Shown in pieces: positions 32,429 to 43,711 of a stretch of 43,711 nucleotides of DNA (the first letter of the stretch is position 1; each line of letters opens with the position of its first letter). Under the pieces are notes generated by a model, which saw only the letters and a list, made by a program, of their open reading frames with translations, made no database searches and had not been told where the DNA came from. Origin of the DNA: Ophiothrix spiculata (lineage: Eukaryota; Echinodermata; Ophiuroidea; Amphilepidida; Ophiotrichidae); assembly GCA_000969725.1 (NCBI GenBank), contig JXSR01S072713.1, one strand, 5' to 3'. The position numbers and the translations under genes were made by a program.

Positions 32429-33100
32429 GAAAAAAATTATGTTTATAGTACATTTTACTTGTTGACATAAATATACTCACATTAAACCTCTGACTTATGA
32501 TTATTTCACATGAAATCTTGTGTTTTATTAAAACTTGAGGAAAAAAAAGAGGTTTTTTTTTTTTTTTTGCATTCAATACCATTAGCCGGTTGCTCACTCT
32601 TTCTTGCATCATATTAACGTCATTTTAAAATAGTACACAAGACATTAATTTTTATAAGCAAATTTTGCACTAAAATGTGACATTTGATTCACAAAACACT
32701 GTTTCTAACAATGATCACTGTCGGATGGACCACATTAGAATCATAAATCTTACAACACTTTAAAGTTAAGTTACCCCCATGGTATCTTCAAAAGACAATG
32801 TTGTAGTAATTATAGTGTAATGGGTATTACTGATGGCTTAAATTCAAATTGACATCATTAGCAAAGCACCTGTCATGATTACTGGCATAAATATTAAATA
32901 ACATCTTTGTCTGGTGTCTCTGTGATGTAAACCTAGACACAGCACTAAATAAAAGCTTTATTGTGTACAGGGCAGTGTGGGAGCATAGTCAGGGTTGGTA
33001 TGTCCTTAGGGGGTGGTTCGCTGGCTTTTTATGGGGATTTGCTAAATTTTGCATTTTTCTGAAGTTAAATGTTCACTGATATTAAAAACCAATGTTGGCA
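32429..33100. other. Non-coding stretch
   Basis: No gene or repeat is recognised. Homopolymer tracts lie near 32540-32570. Confidence 0.3.
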
Positions 33101-35440
33101 TTTTTTTAAATACCGTTATGGTGGCCATTTTGGATTTTCAAAAAGGCCGCCATTTTCAATATATAATTTCCTATATCTTGGCTCCTGAACCACCTAGAAA
33201 CATTATTTTAGTGTCTAAACGTATGTGTTTCGGGGCATATAGAGTCCAATAAACATACTTATACTATATAAAAAAACAGTGAACCCAACATTGGGTAAAT
33301 AGTGAACAGTTAAGTAAAAACCAATCCATTTAATGTTACGTTAAATGGATCTTCCCAGTTTTTATTATAGCATAGCAAATAACCATGAATGAGGGACACC
33401 GAGAGCTTGGTCATCTGCAGTGTGGAAGCCAGGAGCCAGAACCACTTCTATACCCCAGGATATGAACAAACATTTTTTAAGGTTCCTTATATGACCATCA
33501 AATACAACTCGGACGTTCCCCAAAAATAAAAAAGTGGCCTCAAACAAAATTTCCAAGATGGCTGCCAAAATACCACATTTTCATTATCTTAAAGTATCTA
33601 GTAAAACACTTTATGTACAAAACAATTATTGGGAAATTACTTCTTGGGCTATAACAAATATGCATCGAACTCCAAATTATGCATATGTATATTTCAAATT
33701 CAAAATGGCCACCAAGAAGGCTGCGAAAATAGATAATTTTCATGAAATCAACCAAAACAGCCTTTAAAAATTCCTAATATCATAAATAATCAAAAGGAAA
33801 TAACATTTAGGGTCGCAACAACATCTTTTCCCCCTGATTGTATTGTAAGCTTGTATCAAATTCAAAATGACGCCTTTTCTGAGATCCTAAATGGCCACTA
33901 AAATATGTTTTATGTGCAAATATTGGTCAAAAGAACTTCAAAACAGTATCAAAGACACCAAATGTTCCAAATACTCAACGGAAAATGGCTTTGAAAAAAA
34001 CAATATGAACATTTTCTCCTACATAAGGGTGCTAGTATGTTTCAAATTCAATACGTGAAGCCTGTTCAGAGATCCAAAATGGCTGCCAAAACACGATTTT
34101 ATGCACGAAATTTTTTTAAAGTGACTTTAAAACGGTATCAAAAACACCAACATTTATATTCAAAGTAATCATAAATGGCTTTAATGGTAACAATAAAAGA
34201 ATTTCTTCCAAGGTGGTGTTTACATGTATCAAATTTGGAAATGGCGCCTGTTCTGAGATCCAAAAATGGCTCGCAAAATGTGATTTTAGGCACAAAAATG
34301 GATTAAAGTGACTTTGAAACGGTATCAAAAACAGCAAATGTTCAAAATAATCAATGGAAATGGCTTTGAGGATACCCAGAGGAACATTCCATACCAGTAA
34401 GAGTGCAGGCATGTTACAAATCTTTTATGGAATCTGCTCTGAGATTCAAGATGACTACCAAAATACAATTTTATGCACACAAATTGTTTAAATTGACTTT
34501 GAAATCAAAAACCCGAAATTTTCAAAATAATCAATGGAAAATTGTTTAAAAGGCAACATTAAGAACATTTCTTCCAAAATAAGGTTGTTACCATGTTTCA
34601 TATTCCTTATGGAGCCTGTATTGAGATTCAAAATTACCTTCAAAATGCACGAAAATGAGTTAAGTGACTTTAAAAAACGATGTCAAAAACAACAAATGTT
34701 CAAAACAATTCATGTAAAATAGCTTTTAAGGTAACAATACGGACATATCTTCCCCAATAAGGGAATAATTTTTCATATTCATTATGGAGCCTGTACTTAG
34801 ATTCAAAATGACCACCAATATACAACTTCATACATTAAAATGGGTTTAAGTGACTTTTAAACTGTATCAAATACAGCAAATGTTCAAAATAATTGATTGT
34901 CAAGTAGCTTAAGGTAATGGCCACCAATATATATATTTTTTATGCACAATAATGGGTTTAAGCAAGTTTAAAATAATATCAAATACACCAAGTTTTCAAA
35001 GAAAGCAGCTTTGTTATGTGTGAGTGTAACTATGGGAGCATTTTGACCCAATAAAGGTTGTAAGCACATTTAAATCCAATATTTATAATGTTTCAAAGTT
35101 GCTTATATCCATTTTCTTGCATAAGATTGTAGTTTGCTGGCCGTTTTGGTTCACAGTACAGGCTCCAGAACAGATTTTAAACATGCTACCAACATTTGAC
35201 TGGAAGAAATGTTTCTATTGTTACAAGTTATTTACCATTTAATATTTTGTACACTTTGTGTTTTCAATACCATTTCAAAGTCAAACTTAGTGTTTTTGAC
35301 ACTGTTTCGAAGAACCAAATTTTTACACAAAAAATATATATTTTGGCAGCCATTTTGGACTTCAGAACAGGCTCCATAGTGGATTTTAAACATGCTTACA
35401 CCCTTATTTGGGAAGAAATGCTCTAACTGTTGCATGTGTT
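33100..35440. repeat. Satellite-like array, ~177-190-bp unit, inverted at the 3' end
   Basis: A unit with AGATYCAAAATGGCTGCCAAAA-type start, AGTGACTTTRAAACGGTATCAAA, AAATGTTCAAAATAATCAATGG and CATTTCTTCC recurs at about 33880, 34065, 34253, 34440, 34622 and 34800, roughly every 177-190 bases. Earlier, poorer copies lie near 33120-33160, 33555 and 33705. From about 35080 to 35440 the unit appears in reverse orientation (TTTTGGCAGCCATTTTGGAC, AACAGGCTCC). Divergence is high, so the array is old. Confidence 0.8.
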
Positions 35441-36225
35441 GTATTGCACTCTCTAAAGTAAAAGCTTCAAAAATGGCGGGATATACGCTTTTTGGTAAAA
35501 TTCCTTTTTAATTATGTTCTGTGGTACAAATGTAGTCAGAATGCCTGAAGAATACCTAAATTTGAATGTTTTTGTGAAATTGTGAGCAGATTTTAGTGTC
35601 TAAAGAAATTTTGTAGCTATTGGAGAAAATAGAATTTTGAGCATATATCTGCGGCGACCTACTAAAAAATTAACACAGCTACGATATATATTTTTTTACT
35701 TTGTGAGCTCCCCTAAATAAAATGAAACCAAAAATTAAGCAACCAGTCACTTTATAGCAAAGATATCAGCCATGATTTGGAAGCTGTTTTGTATAGGAAT
35801 AATTAGGCGATGTATTTGGTGGTGTGGGTCCAAATCGGGTCAAGTTTTAAACAAAGGTGTATTGAAAATATGGTAAAGAGTGAGTTGTCAGATCAAAGAT
35901 GGTTTTATAAATATGTGACTAGAAAGACAGTATATGTTGGAGTTTACAATTAAAACATTTCATTTTTAAACTTAACAACAAGAAAACATTTTACTCGGTA
36001 TTTGTTTTCCTGTCAGAATACTTTTACATGACTGTGAACTTCCAAAGGTTTAGATAATCAACAATACATAGGGCACCATCCACGTCTGTTGCAAAAAAAT
36101 CAAACATCAGGCACTTTTCACCAACTGCTTAGAAAAGTATGGGCTTTCATCTGACATCAAAAAATGTACTACTTTCTTCCCCGGCAGATGAAATTGTGAT
36201 TGTAACCTACACCTTTAACAGTACA
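35441..36225. other. Non-coding stretch
   Basis: No gene, terminal repeat or RNA motif is seen. Confidence 0.3.
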
Positions 36226-36728
36226 GACTGACTGCCTAAACAGGCAATGTTTCCCGTGTTGGCAGCATATTGCCTGCGCCGGCAATACCATATCCCACAA
36301 CGCCTTGGTGTGATTCAAATTATCTGTTTGTTATTTGCTTTGTTTTTAGCACATAACTAGCGAATTTCATAACTTAAAATTGGTTCTCAATGTATTAAGG
36401 GTTATTGACTATTTTTAAACATTTTTAAATGTTATTTTATAATCTCCTGTATTTAATTAAGAAATTTTGAAAAACTGTTTAAAATCTGTATTTATTTAAA
36501 TTCAACTTTCTCCCGGTCAAATTATTTTTGCTTGGTGAAAAAATTTTGAATTTGTATTTTGTTTGATCTTACAAAAGTTAGTACAATTCCAACTGAACAT
36601 TTATAAAGTTGCAAGGGAGTAATTTAGGGTAAGGATGTTGAATTCCACACAGTTGACATATATTATGTTGCCTGGCCAGACAATATGTTGCCACATTGGG
36701 AAATATTGCCTGTTCAGACAGTCAGACC
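36226..36728. mobile_element. TIR element (~503 bp)
   Basis: GACTGACTGCCTAAACAGGC with AATGTTTCCC on the left is mirrored by GGGAAATATT and GCCTGTTCAGACAGTCAG on the right. The match continues through GGCAGCATATTGCC for about 65 bases in all. Smaller internal GGCAAT/ATTGCC words repeat inside each arm. There is no coding capacity and no clear target duplication. Confidence 0.78.
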
Positions 36729-38673
36729 AGAGTGAGACTATTCAAAACAATGTTTCCAGTTTAAATATTACAAATATATGGTTAATTTTAGTCAGACACA
36801 ATGCCAGGACTTGTTTGTTAGAGGGGACAAATGGCATATGAGACTAAGAAGGTACATGCCCATGTTTTACATAGTTTTTAAAAACTAACAAGCAAAAAAA
36901 AATGGACTAGCAACTAATTTTTAATCATTTTCAATTTATAAACAAAAAATTGATAAAAAGTAAATTTTTAAATGATTTTTAGAATTTATATCTTCTTTCT
37001 TTTCTTTTTTCTTTTAATTTGTTTCAAGCCCTTCCTGGTGCAGCAATTGCCCCCCCCCCTGTCCCAACCCTTGAATTTAGTTGAATCATTTTTCTTTTGA
37101 ATGTATAGCAATATAAATGTGTTGAGAAGCTTTAATTAATTATCTTTAACTGAATTTGAGAAATGAAACATCACCTTTTCAAGCTCTTTATGTTTAATGT
37201 TCTCAAAGTAAACATATGATTATTGTCTACTAGGGTGGCAATACAAGTACAAACATCAATGGTTTGAATTTCATATATGATTATTGTAGGTTCCTGGTTC
37301 TTGATACAGCAGATTACTCATTAAAATTGATACACTGCTGCAGAGGCTGACTCTACATATAGCATAAAGTTCAAAGGGAAATTAAATATCACATGACCTT
37401 GAAATGAGACAATTTTGACACATGGTCATCATTATTTACACTACATGTGTTGTGTGTGCACTTAAAAAAATTACAAATGTTTTGATTTGATTAAACTGAT
37501 GAGATGCACATTGAAATATAAATGCCTCTAAAGCTGACAAGGAAAAAAGGTGATTCACAAATCAGGAAATTTGAGACATTATCTGTATCAAAAAGAAAAG
37601 TCTGTTGTGTGCATTTAATAGTCAAATAGTGTGCCAAAGCATGTGTAAAGATGTTTTCATCATAGCATAAGAGGTCAAGACATTGTCAAAGGTACGAAGG
37701 GAACATAGTTTTTGCATTTTACTCTGAATAACCATTGATGTATCATAATCACAATGATTTGTGCCATGTAATTGTTTTACTCCTGCCTTTTTCCACATGA
37801 TAATAAACAAATGTCATTCAGCCAAATTTTGACTGTCCTTCGGCTAAGCCTAGTGAAATAAATGTCAACAGTTTAACCTCATGATATATTTTTACTATAA
37901 CACTCAGGCATGTAATATTTGTATTATTTACATATAAAATGAACATAGCTAGGAGAAATGGGTGCAAATGAGAAATGGGTGCAAATCTTTAAAGGGACTG
38001 ACCTAGATTCTTCCCACTACTTCTTTAACTACATATTTTTACATGAATCGATAGAACATGTGTATAGTAATCTAACCAGTTTTGATGATTTTGAGGAATA
38101 TTAAATAAAATTGTAATTCTTTATAACCAACTTTAATTTTTTCTCTGGAGGCAAAAAATAGTGTGAAAACAGTGTTTCTAGTTTCAAATATTATAAATGT
38201 CTTGTTTTTACACCTTTGATGGGCAAACAATTTTGTTTAACTGTTTCTCTTTTAATATGTATGAAATTATCTCTAGGAGCTATGATTGATCTTTTATCTG
38301 ACAAATCCATCTACGGTACAAAATGAGGATTTAGAAAACACTGGATAGTCAAACCACCATCACATAATGATAATTTCCTTCTGTATCTTTATACTAGTTT
38401 TTAACATAATTTTCTACAAAACAATGGTATTATGGTAAAAACATGTGAAAGCATTTAGACAGGACAAGACTGTCTTGGTGCAGTTCCATCAACAAGGTTA
38501 ACACTTATACATCTATTTTTCACTGTAGAAAATACTATTGCACGATCCCTGCTTTGCTTTACAAAAAATGATATTAATTGCCCATGGTATCAATACATAA
38601 AGGTTATCATGTGTCATCACACCCAGCTTTTTAAACAATCACAGTACTTTCAAATGATAAATACACCTATACC
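36729..38673. other. Non-coding stretch
   Basis: No gene is recognised. GAGAAATGGGTGCAAAT is repeated twice in tandem near 37953-37987, and a C run lies near 37051-37060. Confidence 0.35.
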
Positions 38674-38674
38674 A

Positions 38675-38926
38675 CATATGTGATGGCTCACCCCGAAGGG
38701 GGGAGGGGGGGGGGGACTTTGAGGATGATATCAATTTTCATTTCATCTGTTGCAGCATTTTCTAAGCTTTAAAAGGACACCTTACTTGTTGAAATTGATC
38801 AAAGCAATCAAATTTTACAACAGAAAATCTGCTGGAAATTCTTATTTTTTTCTTTAATTTTTGCTGCCTATTTTCACCTGTGTTCTGTTGCAAAGTCCCC
38901 CTTTTCGGGGTGAGTCATCACATATA
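38675..38926. mobile_element. MITE (~252 bp) with CTCACCCCGAA ends
   Basis: ATATGTGATGGCTCACCCCG then a G run and ACTTTG on the left are mirrored by CAAAGTCCCCCTTTT and CGGGGTGAGTCATCACATAT on the right. The left copy has gained extra Gs. There is no coding capacity. Confidence 0.8.
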
Positions 38927-39014
38927 TCACACATACATAAATAACATAGCATACACATGCATACAAAGCCAACATATATCCTTTGTATGAAGCAAACATG
39001 TAATTAAGTTGTAC

Positions 39015-39191
39015 CTGTAAAACCATTCCAGTCATCTTCGCTTGACATCGTTTGATTATCCAAAGGTTACCGTCGCTGGTGACAGGTCCTTTCTTTCCAC
39101 TGTATAACAGGTTGCCATTCCAAGCATATACTTTATGTTTCCGTATATCCAACTTATAATAAAATAACGTCCCATTCAGACAGAGCTCCAA
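39015..39191 (-). other. Possible coding exon (weak)
   Basis: On the minus strand this frame reads YKLDIRKHKVYAWNGNLLYS then SDGNLWIIKRCQAKMTG and ends ...VLQ before GTACAAC, a possible donor. The composition is more protein-like than nearby frames, and the SDGNLWI word recalls an Ig-like strand, but a second Ig cysteine is not visible. I found no good acceptor upstream and no neighbouring exon. It could be a decayed exon or chance. Confidence 0.25.
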
Positions 39192-39199
39192 TGTAATGT

Positions 39200-40620
39200 A
39201 CAGGTTTTTCCTCTTTTACAACAAACAGGTATGTCAACTTGTACTTATAAAAAATTATATTGCTTTGACATTCTCTGAGTCAAAATATTGATGCACAACT
39301 CAACATGAGAGCACCTGTGTGAAATCCAAATTGTACAGGCAAGTAAGCTTACTAGCATCAGGTCAAAGCTTTATCTAGGCCTTCTTATGCTTAAGTACTA
39401 AAACATTTGTTCAAATGTCAAGCTCTGATGCTTCGTTAGTTTGCGCACAAATCACAACATTTTATAGCAACCTGTACTTATTGCATTGAGTTGCACACAC
39501 ATGTTGGGTTAATTACTACCATTTTCCTAATTGGTTGGGTAAAGCCATAAAGATGTCTCGCATTATCTGTGAATCACTCTGTGCAAATGTGTTTTCTCAA
39601 AGGAAAACCAGTGGTCATCCCTCGCAGCTAGTACATCTAACCCAAATCAGTCTTACATTCATTTACTCTGCTGGTAAACAGTAGTGGAGAATTCCTAGGT
39701 AATATGATCATGTTTCTGCAGGCTTACATATCATAATGTTCATACCACATGTTTAATCCAATCATTAATTTGCTTGCAATCACAGAGAGAAGTTAATAAT
39801 TCTGATTTGCCGCAGGCTCTTGATGATTTTTCTTCAAATAGGAAAAGTTTATGATTATAACAAAAACTGCATTTATTACACACTCACAAATTATGCCAGA
39901 GTGTAAATCAAATTTACATCATATTTTGACAAGATATCTTAAATACCAACTAAAATATATACCAAGACAATAATTCCCAGACATCCCACATATTTTCATA
40001 GCACATAAGAAGCTCCAATATCATTAAGCATCTGTATACCACAAAGATATTGAATCATGTAACTACCAAGATTTATCCCAAAAAAAAATCTAATAGCATC
40101 ATTTATATAATTGAGATTTAATGAAACTTGTTATTAGCATAATATGTTAAAGAGTTTCTTGGTTACTCCAAGCTTAGTTTACTTTAAATCTGTGACTCAT
40201 TAAGATGACAAGATCAATTTCCTAACAGCAGTTTTGATTGGTTTTTTTAAATGATATTACTCTTTTGAATAACCAAATACAGCAAGATCTTTGAAAAGAA
40301 TGAAACATTTGAAAGTTCATCTGAGGTCTTATTTGTCTTCCTCTTATTGTAAATAGTTTTCAGTATAGGCATCACTAGGCATTCTCAACAGTGAGAATTC
40401 CACAAAAGACATGGCAATGGGAGGCAAAAACCTGCTTATTCATGTGAAATTTCTCCAAATTGAAATCATGATTATTAAAATAAATAACACAACTTTCCTT
40501 GGGACAAAACAGTAGTGGGTTTTGTTTTTTTATCTTTAACTATCACTTTATACTGAAAAAATGTGTAAACGGAGTGCCTTCTGCCAGATGCCTTGTGTTT
40601 TTGAAGATCATATTTCTAAT
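39200..40620. other. Non-coding stretch
   Basis: Nothing recognisable. Confidence 0.3.
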
Positions 40621-40857
40621 ATCCTGTGTGTGTTGTTTTGTTAACTGTTCATGAGCTTTTTTTTCTGTTACAAAATTCTTCTTCTGAAGTGTAGACTATT
40701 TTCTGGCTGGTCTTGTTGGCCTTCTGGTCTACTCCTCTGTAAGACTCATTTTTGTAAACTTATTTACTATAATGATATTTTGATATTTACTATAACGATA
40801 TTTTGATAATGGTTTGTATGTCTTATAGAAAAATAAACCTTGAACCTTGAATATAAT
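40620..40857 (+). mobile_element. LINE-like 3' end (tail only)
   Basis: AATAAACCTTGAACCTTGAA at about 40831-40850 looks like the simple-repeat tail of a CR1/L2-type LINE on the plus strand. Before it, a ~24-base segment (TTTACTATAAYGATATTTTG) is duplicated in tandem at about 40763-40810. No reverse transcriptase coding is left, so the copy is severely 5'-truncated and the left limit is a guess. Confidence 0.4.
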
Positions 40858-42185
40858 GAAATAGTTTTTAAGGCCGATGATGGACACTAAGTTATATCTA
40901 AAGTTGGGAGATGACGAACTGAACATAGGTACATGAATATAAAGCTATAACGTACATACTAGCATATGAGACCAGAACTGATGCTACCATATTTCTAATA
41001 CATTACATATCCAGATAGAGGAATGGTGAAATACACATCATACACTAGAACATTAATAACAATTAGGCAAGTCACAAACAGACCAAGATTTCATTTTATT
41101 AGAAAAAATCCTGGACTTAAACCCCCTGACCTCTAGAACAGAAATATTTTCCATTACGGGCATGGAACGCCAAACAAATCAGGCTTAGTGTGAGACTATT
41201 CTTGTTGAACTTGAACATTTTTAGTAAAACAAGCAATTGTTATGTGAACCTAATTAATTGTTTTTGTTGATTAATCAATCATTTAATAAAGACACTTAAT
41301 TATTGAAATCTTTTGATTGCCACAGAAAGGTATTTTTTTCTGACAGAATGATATTTTGCATTTTTATGGTGATTTCTAGTTCTGTAAAAATAGGCAATTG
41401 TTTGCATGAACCAATCAGATGACAGATGGGAATTTCCATTATTAGATCATTAATCAGATCATGTATAAGAACCAGGACTTCCAATTGCCATATAAGGTGT
41501 TTGTATTTAACTTACATTGTTCTGAACTATGGGAAATTCCCAGTATAACATGCTAAAAAACTGCACATGACAACATGGGGGAATTTTTATGCAAATGTAA
41601 AAATTATAAGCCCAAACTGAGTGATTTTTGAATTTTTCATTCTCTGGAGAATGAAATATTCAGTGATACAGTCATTCTTTAGGTCCGAGAAATGTGGCTT
41701 AGTTTATTTTTTATATGCATAGAAAATCAGCTTAGACCACCAGTTCGACGATGCTCATGAATATTAATGAGTTTGAGACACTGATTTATAAAAGCCCATA
41801 AACTCACTCAAATTGATCTTAATTCAAAATAATTATGCATATACATGGATAAATGTTGTAAAAACATATTGAGATCAAAAATTTAAGCCACTTGGTCAAA
41901 AGAAAGCTTACACACTTTTGTACACGTACCCTGAAAATCTTGCGTGATTTCTGCGTAAAACACGCGTCGGGTAGAATAATGTGACCCTTAGTCCAATTAG
42001 GTCAATTAAGATATTACAGTTCCGCTGCGGCTGGGTAAGGTTGTTTCCGTGGCAATTATTAGCTCATGCCCTATAGCAAATATAAATTTTAAAAAACACA
42101 CAACAGGAAAAAATAGAATGGTCTTGAAAACAGATATGTCACTGAAAAAATTACAAAATCTAATGAAATAAAAAGAAAAAGGAAA
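40858..42185. other. Non-coding stretch
   Basis: No gene or repeat with clear ends is seen. Confidence 0.3.
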
Positions 42186-42187
42186 AA

Positions 42188-42265
42188 ATGGGAACATATC
42201 GAGAATCGAACCCCTATTCCCCTGGACGGAAAAAAGATAATTTGGTAGTGCACGCTACGCAGTCA
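42188..42265 (-). repeat. tRNA-like B box, probable SINE remnant
   Basis: On the minus strand, GGGGTTCGATTCTCGATATG contains the tRNA T-arm / RNA polymerase III B box (GGTTCGATTC). GGACTGCG-like arm sequence is not intact: upstream is GACTGCGTAGCGTGCACTAC. No matching 5' acceptor half is found, so it is not a working tRNA. A tRNA-derived SINE or a decayed tRNA copy both fit. Confidence 0.4.
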
Positions 42266-42940
42266 ATATACAATGACCTGCAAAATATAATACTTGAAGT
42301 ATTTCAATTGCGCAACACCGATTTGTTTCAAAATAATTGCAAAAAATGTCAAATTAGCAACAGATTCCTCTCAATTATGGTTATGTTTAATTGCAATATG
42401 CTATTTTACAATATAAATGGGCTAGTCAGGATGGATTTGAAGAAAATCGATGCAAAATTGGTTTGCACATGCAGGCGAAAGGTCACGAGTGTATAAATCC
42501 GCATGACAGCATACGTCACACAGATCCATTGACATGATTGATCTGAAAGGATGTTTTTGTCGTACCATGATGCTGGCTGTTTATCAAGGCATTCAACGGG
42601 TAATTATAATGACCAATATCGTGTCCCTTTCGTACATCTAATTGAACAGCATTTTTCTTGGTTTAATTTACCAACTTCACAGGTCTTACAGGAAAGATAT
42701 ATTTTTCAAACTTCATAGATATGAGGCTCGATAGGTTATATAACATATTTTGCCAGTCAATAGAAATTTAGTTCGTTAAAACAATCTGCGGGTAAGTAGA
42801 TGTGACCTCATGATTTTAAATGCTTAAAATTGGCAAGTTTGTTTAAAATGTAATGAAATGATGATTTTTTTACTCCTATCAATCAAATAAAAGCAGGTCC
42901 CATAGCAAAAAGAAATGGTAGCAGATGATAATCGGATGGT
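42266..42940. other. Non-coding stretch
   Basis: No gene is seen. The open frame from 42188 runs through the tRNA-like sequence and has no coding support. Confidence 0.3.
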
Positions 42941-42984
42941 CATCGGATGGTTATCTGCTAACTATTTAGCAATTTCAAAAAAGT

Positions 42985-43275
42985 TATCGGGAAACACCGG
43001 CTAGCCGATAACTTGCCGATAACAATATGACCAGTAAGCGGCAAGTTATCGGTTAGCCAGTGCCTTCCCGATCACTGGCACATAGTTATCGGGAAGTAAT
43101 CAAGAAACTTAGTCTCTGAAAAACAGTTATCGGGAAGTACTCGGGAAACTTAATATTTGAAAAACAGTTATCGGAAGGTAATCGGCAAACTTAGTCTCTG
43201 AAAAGAGTTATCGGGAAGTTATCGGAAACTTAAACTTTTAAAAACACAGTCACCGGGAAGTTATCGGCAAGTGAC
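42985..43275. repeat. TTATCGG minisatellite with a flanking inverted pair
   Basis: About five tandem units of ~41 bases run from 43084 to 43275: AGTTATCGGGAAGTAATCGG, then AAACTTAGTCTCTGAAAAAC with variants. To the left, GGCTAGCCGATAACTTGCCG (about 43001-43020) is mirrored by CGGCAAGTTATCGGTTAGCC (about 43040-43059). TTATCGG or its complement occurs over ten times in under 300 bases. Confidence 0.78.
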
Positions 43276-43711
43276 CCAACCTTGACACAGTCACATGACT
43301 TGTAACTGCCATGTTTTCACTTTCAAATACTGTAGCTGTGGACATCAGTTGAATTGAAAGTGCTGTGTACAATTGTATGGAACTATATAGCTACTTTAGC
43401 ATTTATTTTGTGCCTTTATGTGTACCTGTGTGATGAACACCTTGTTGTATACTGGTATGTATAGTTTTGTACAGATAAGCTCAGTGAGAACTTGCAGACT
43501 GGCAGTATTTATAAAACACAAGTTGAGTTTTGTTAAGCTTATAGGTGGCTTATGTTTCATGTTCTGTAAAACTCTAATATTTGGTACAAAGGCTAAATGT
43601 ACTGTACATGTATTCAAGATGGGCCTAGTACAAATATGTGTGGAACTTTAATAACTAGAACACAGATGGTTGCTGCATGTGCATAGAAACGGTTGATATA
43701 TACCGGCCAGA

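Noticed and set aside
33322-33355. Short hairpin ATCCATTTAA / TTAAATGGAT
   Set aside because: Ten-base arms in AT-rich DNA are expected by chance and no T run or other terminator or RNA context accompanies it.
42188-42496. 102-codon open frame
   Set aside because: It begins across a tRNA-like B box read on the opposite strand and has no coding character.
43084-43275. Regular ~41-base repeats resembling a CRISPR array
   Set aside because: The whole unit repeats with no unique spacers, and the genome is animal; it is a minisatellite.

Overview
This is an AT-rich window of animal nuclear DNA with introns, 5'-truncated LINEs and many short terminal-inverted-repeat (TIR) elements. The mix of a sushi-domain membrane protein, a TKL-type kinase joined to an NHL propeller, CR1/L2-like LINEs and dense hAT, Tc1/mariner and foldback debris suggests a marine invertebrate, perhaps a deuterostome such as a hemichordate, echinoderm or amphioxus. 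The sequence alone does not settle the species. There are no bacterial features and no CRISPR array. One assembly gap (50 N) lies at 19195-19244.

Layout. 1-5.0 kb: an old minus-strand LINE split by unrelated sequence and a MITE, then invaded by a younger plus-strand CR1/L2-like LINE with a 575-codon open reverse transcriptase frame. Its 3' end abuts a 154-bp near-perfect hairpin. 6.5-6.8 kb: a hAT-like MITE with a near-matching 8-bp target duplication. 8.0-11.7 kb: the last three exons of a plus-strand gene for a single-pass membrane protein (sushi domain, transmembrane helix, cytoplasmic tail ending in a PDZ-ligand-like TSL). A foldback element sits in its last intron. 12.6-16.2 kb: motif-rich non-coding DNA and a three-unit ~420-bp tandem array. 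16.7-19.3 kb: back-to-back MITEs and the gap, flanked by duplicated contig ends.

20.66-23.11 kb: a two-exon kinase-NHL gene of about 555 codons, the most notable gene here. 23.5-27.2 kb: a Helitron-like coding relic and a run of TIR elements, including a TTAA-flanked element nested inside a TA-flanked one and carrying two CRE palindromes. 27.2-30.2 kb: nothing recognisable. 30.2-32.4 kb: a ~640-bp foldback followed by a ~500-bp tandem array, one unit of which carries a MITE absent from its sisters. 33.0-35.5 kb: a ~185-bp satellite-like array that inverts near its end. 36.2-43.7 kb: two more MITEs, a LINE-tail-like end, a tRNA-like B box and a minisatellite built on TTATCGG. No gene is recognised with confidence after 23.7 kb; one weak candidate exon is listed near 39.1 kb.

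The two genes point the same way but share no visible regulatory link. The sushi protein looks like a cell-surface receptor or adhesion protein. The kinase-NHL protein looks like an intracellular signalling kinase with a C-terminal beta-propeller scaffold. All boundaries and family calls come from reading the sequence; no database search was possible.
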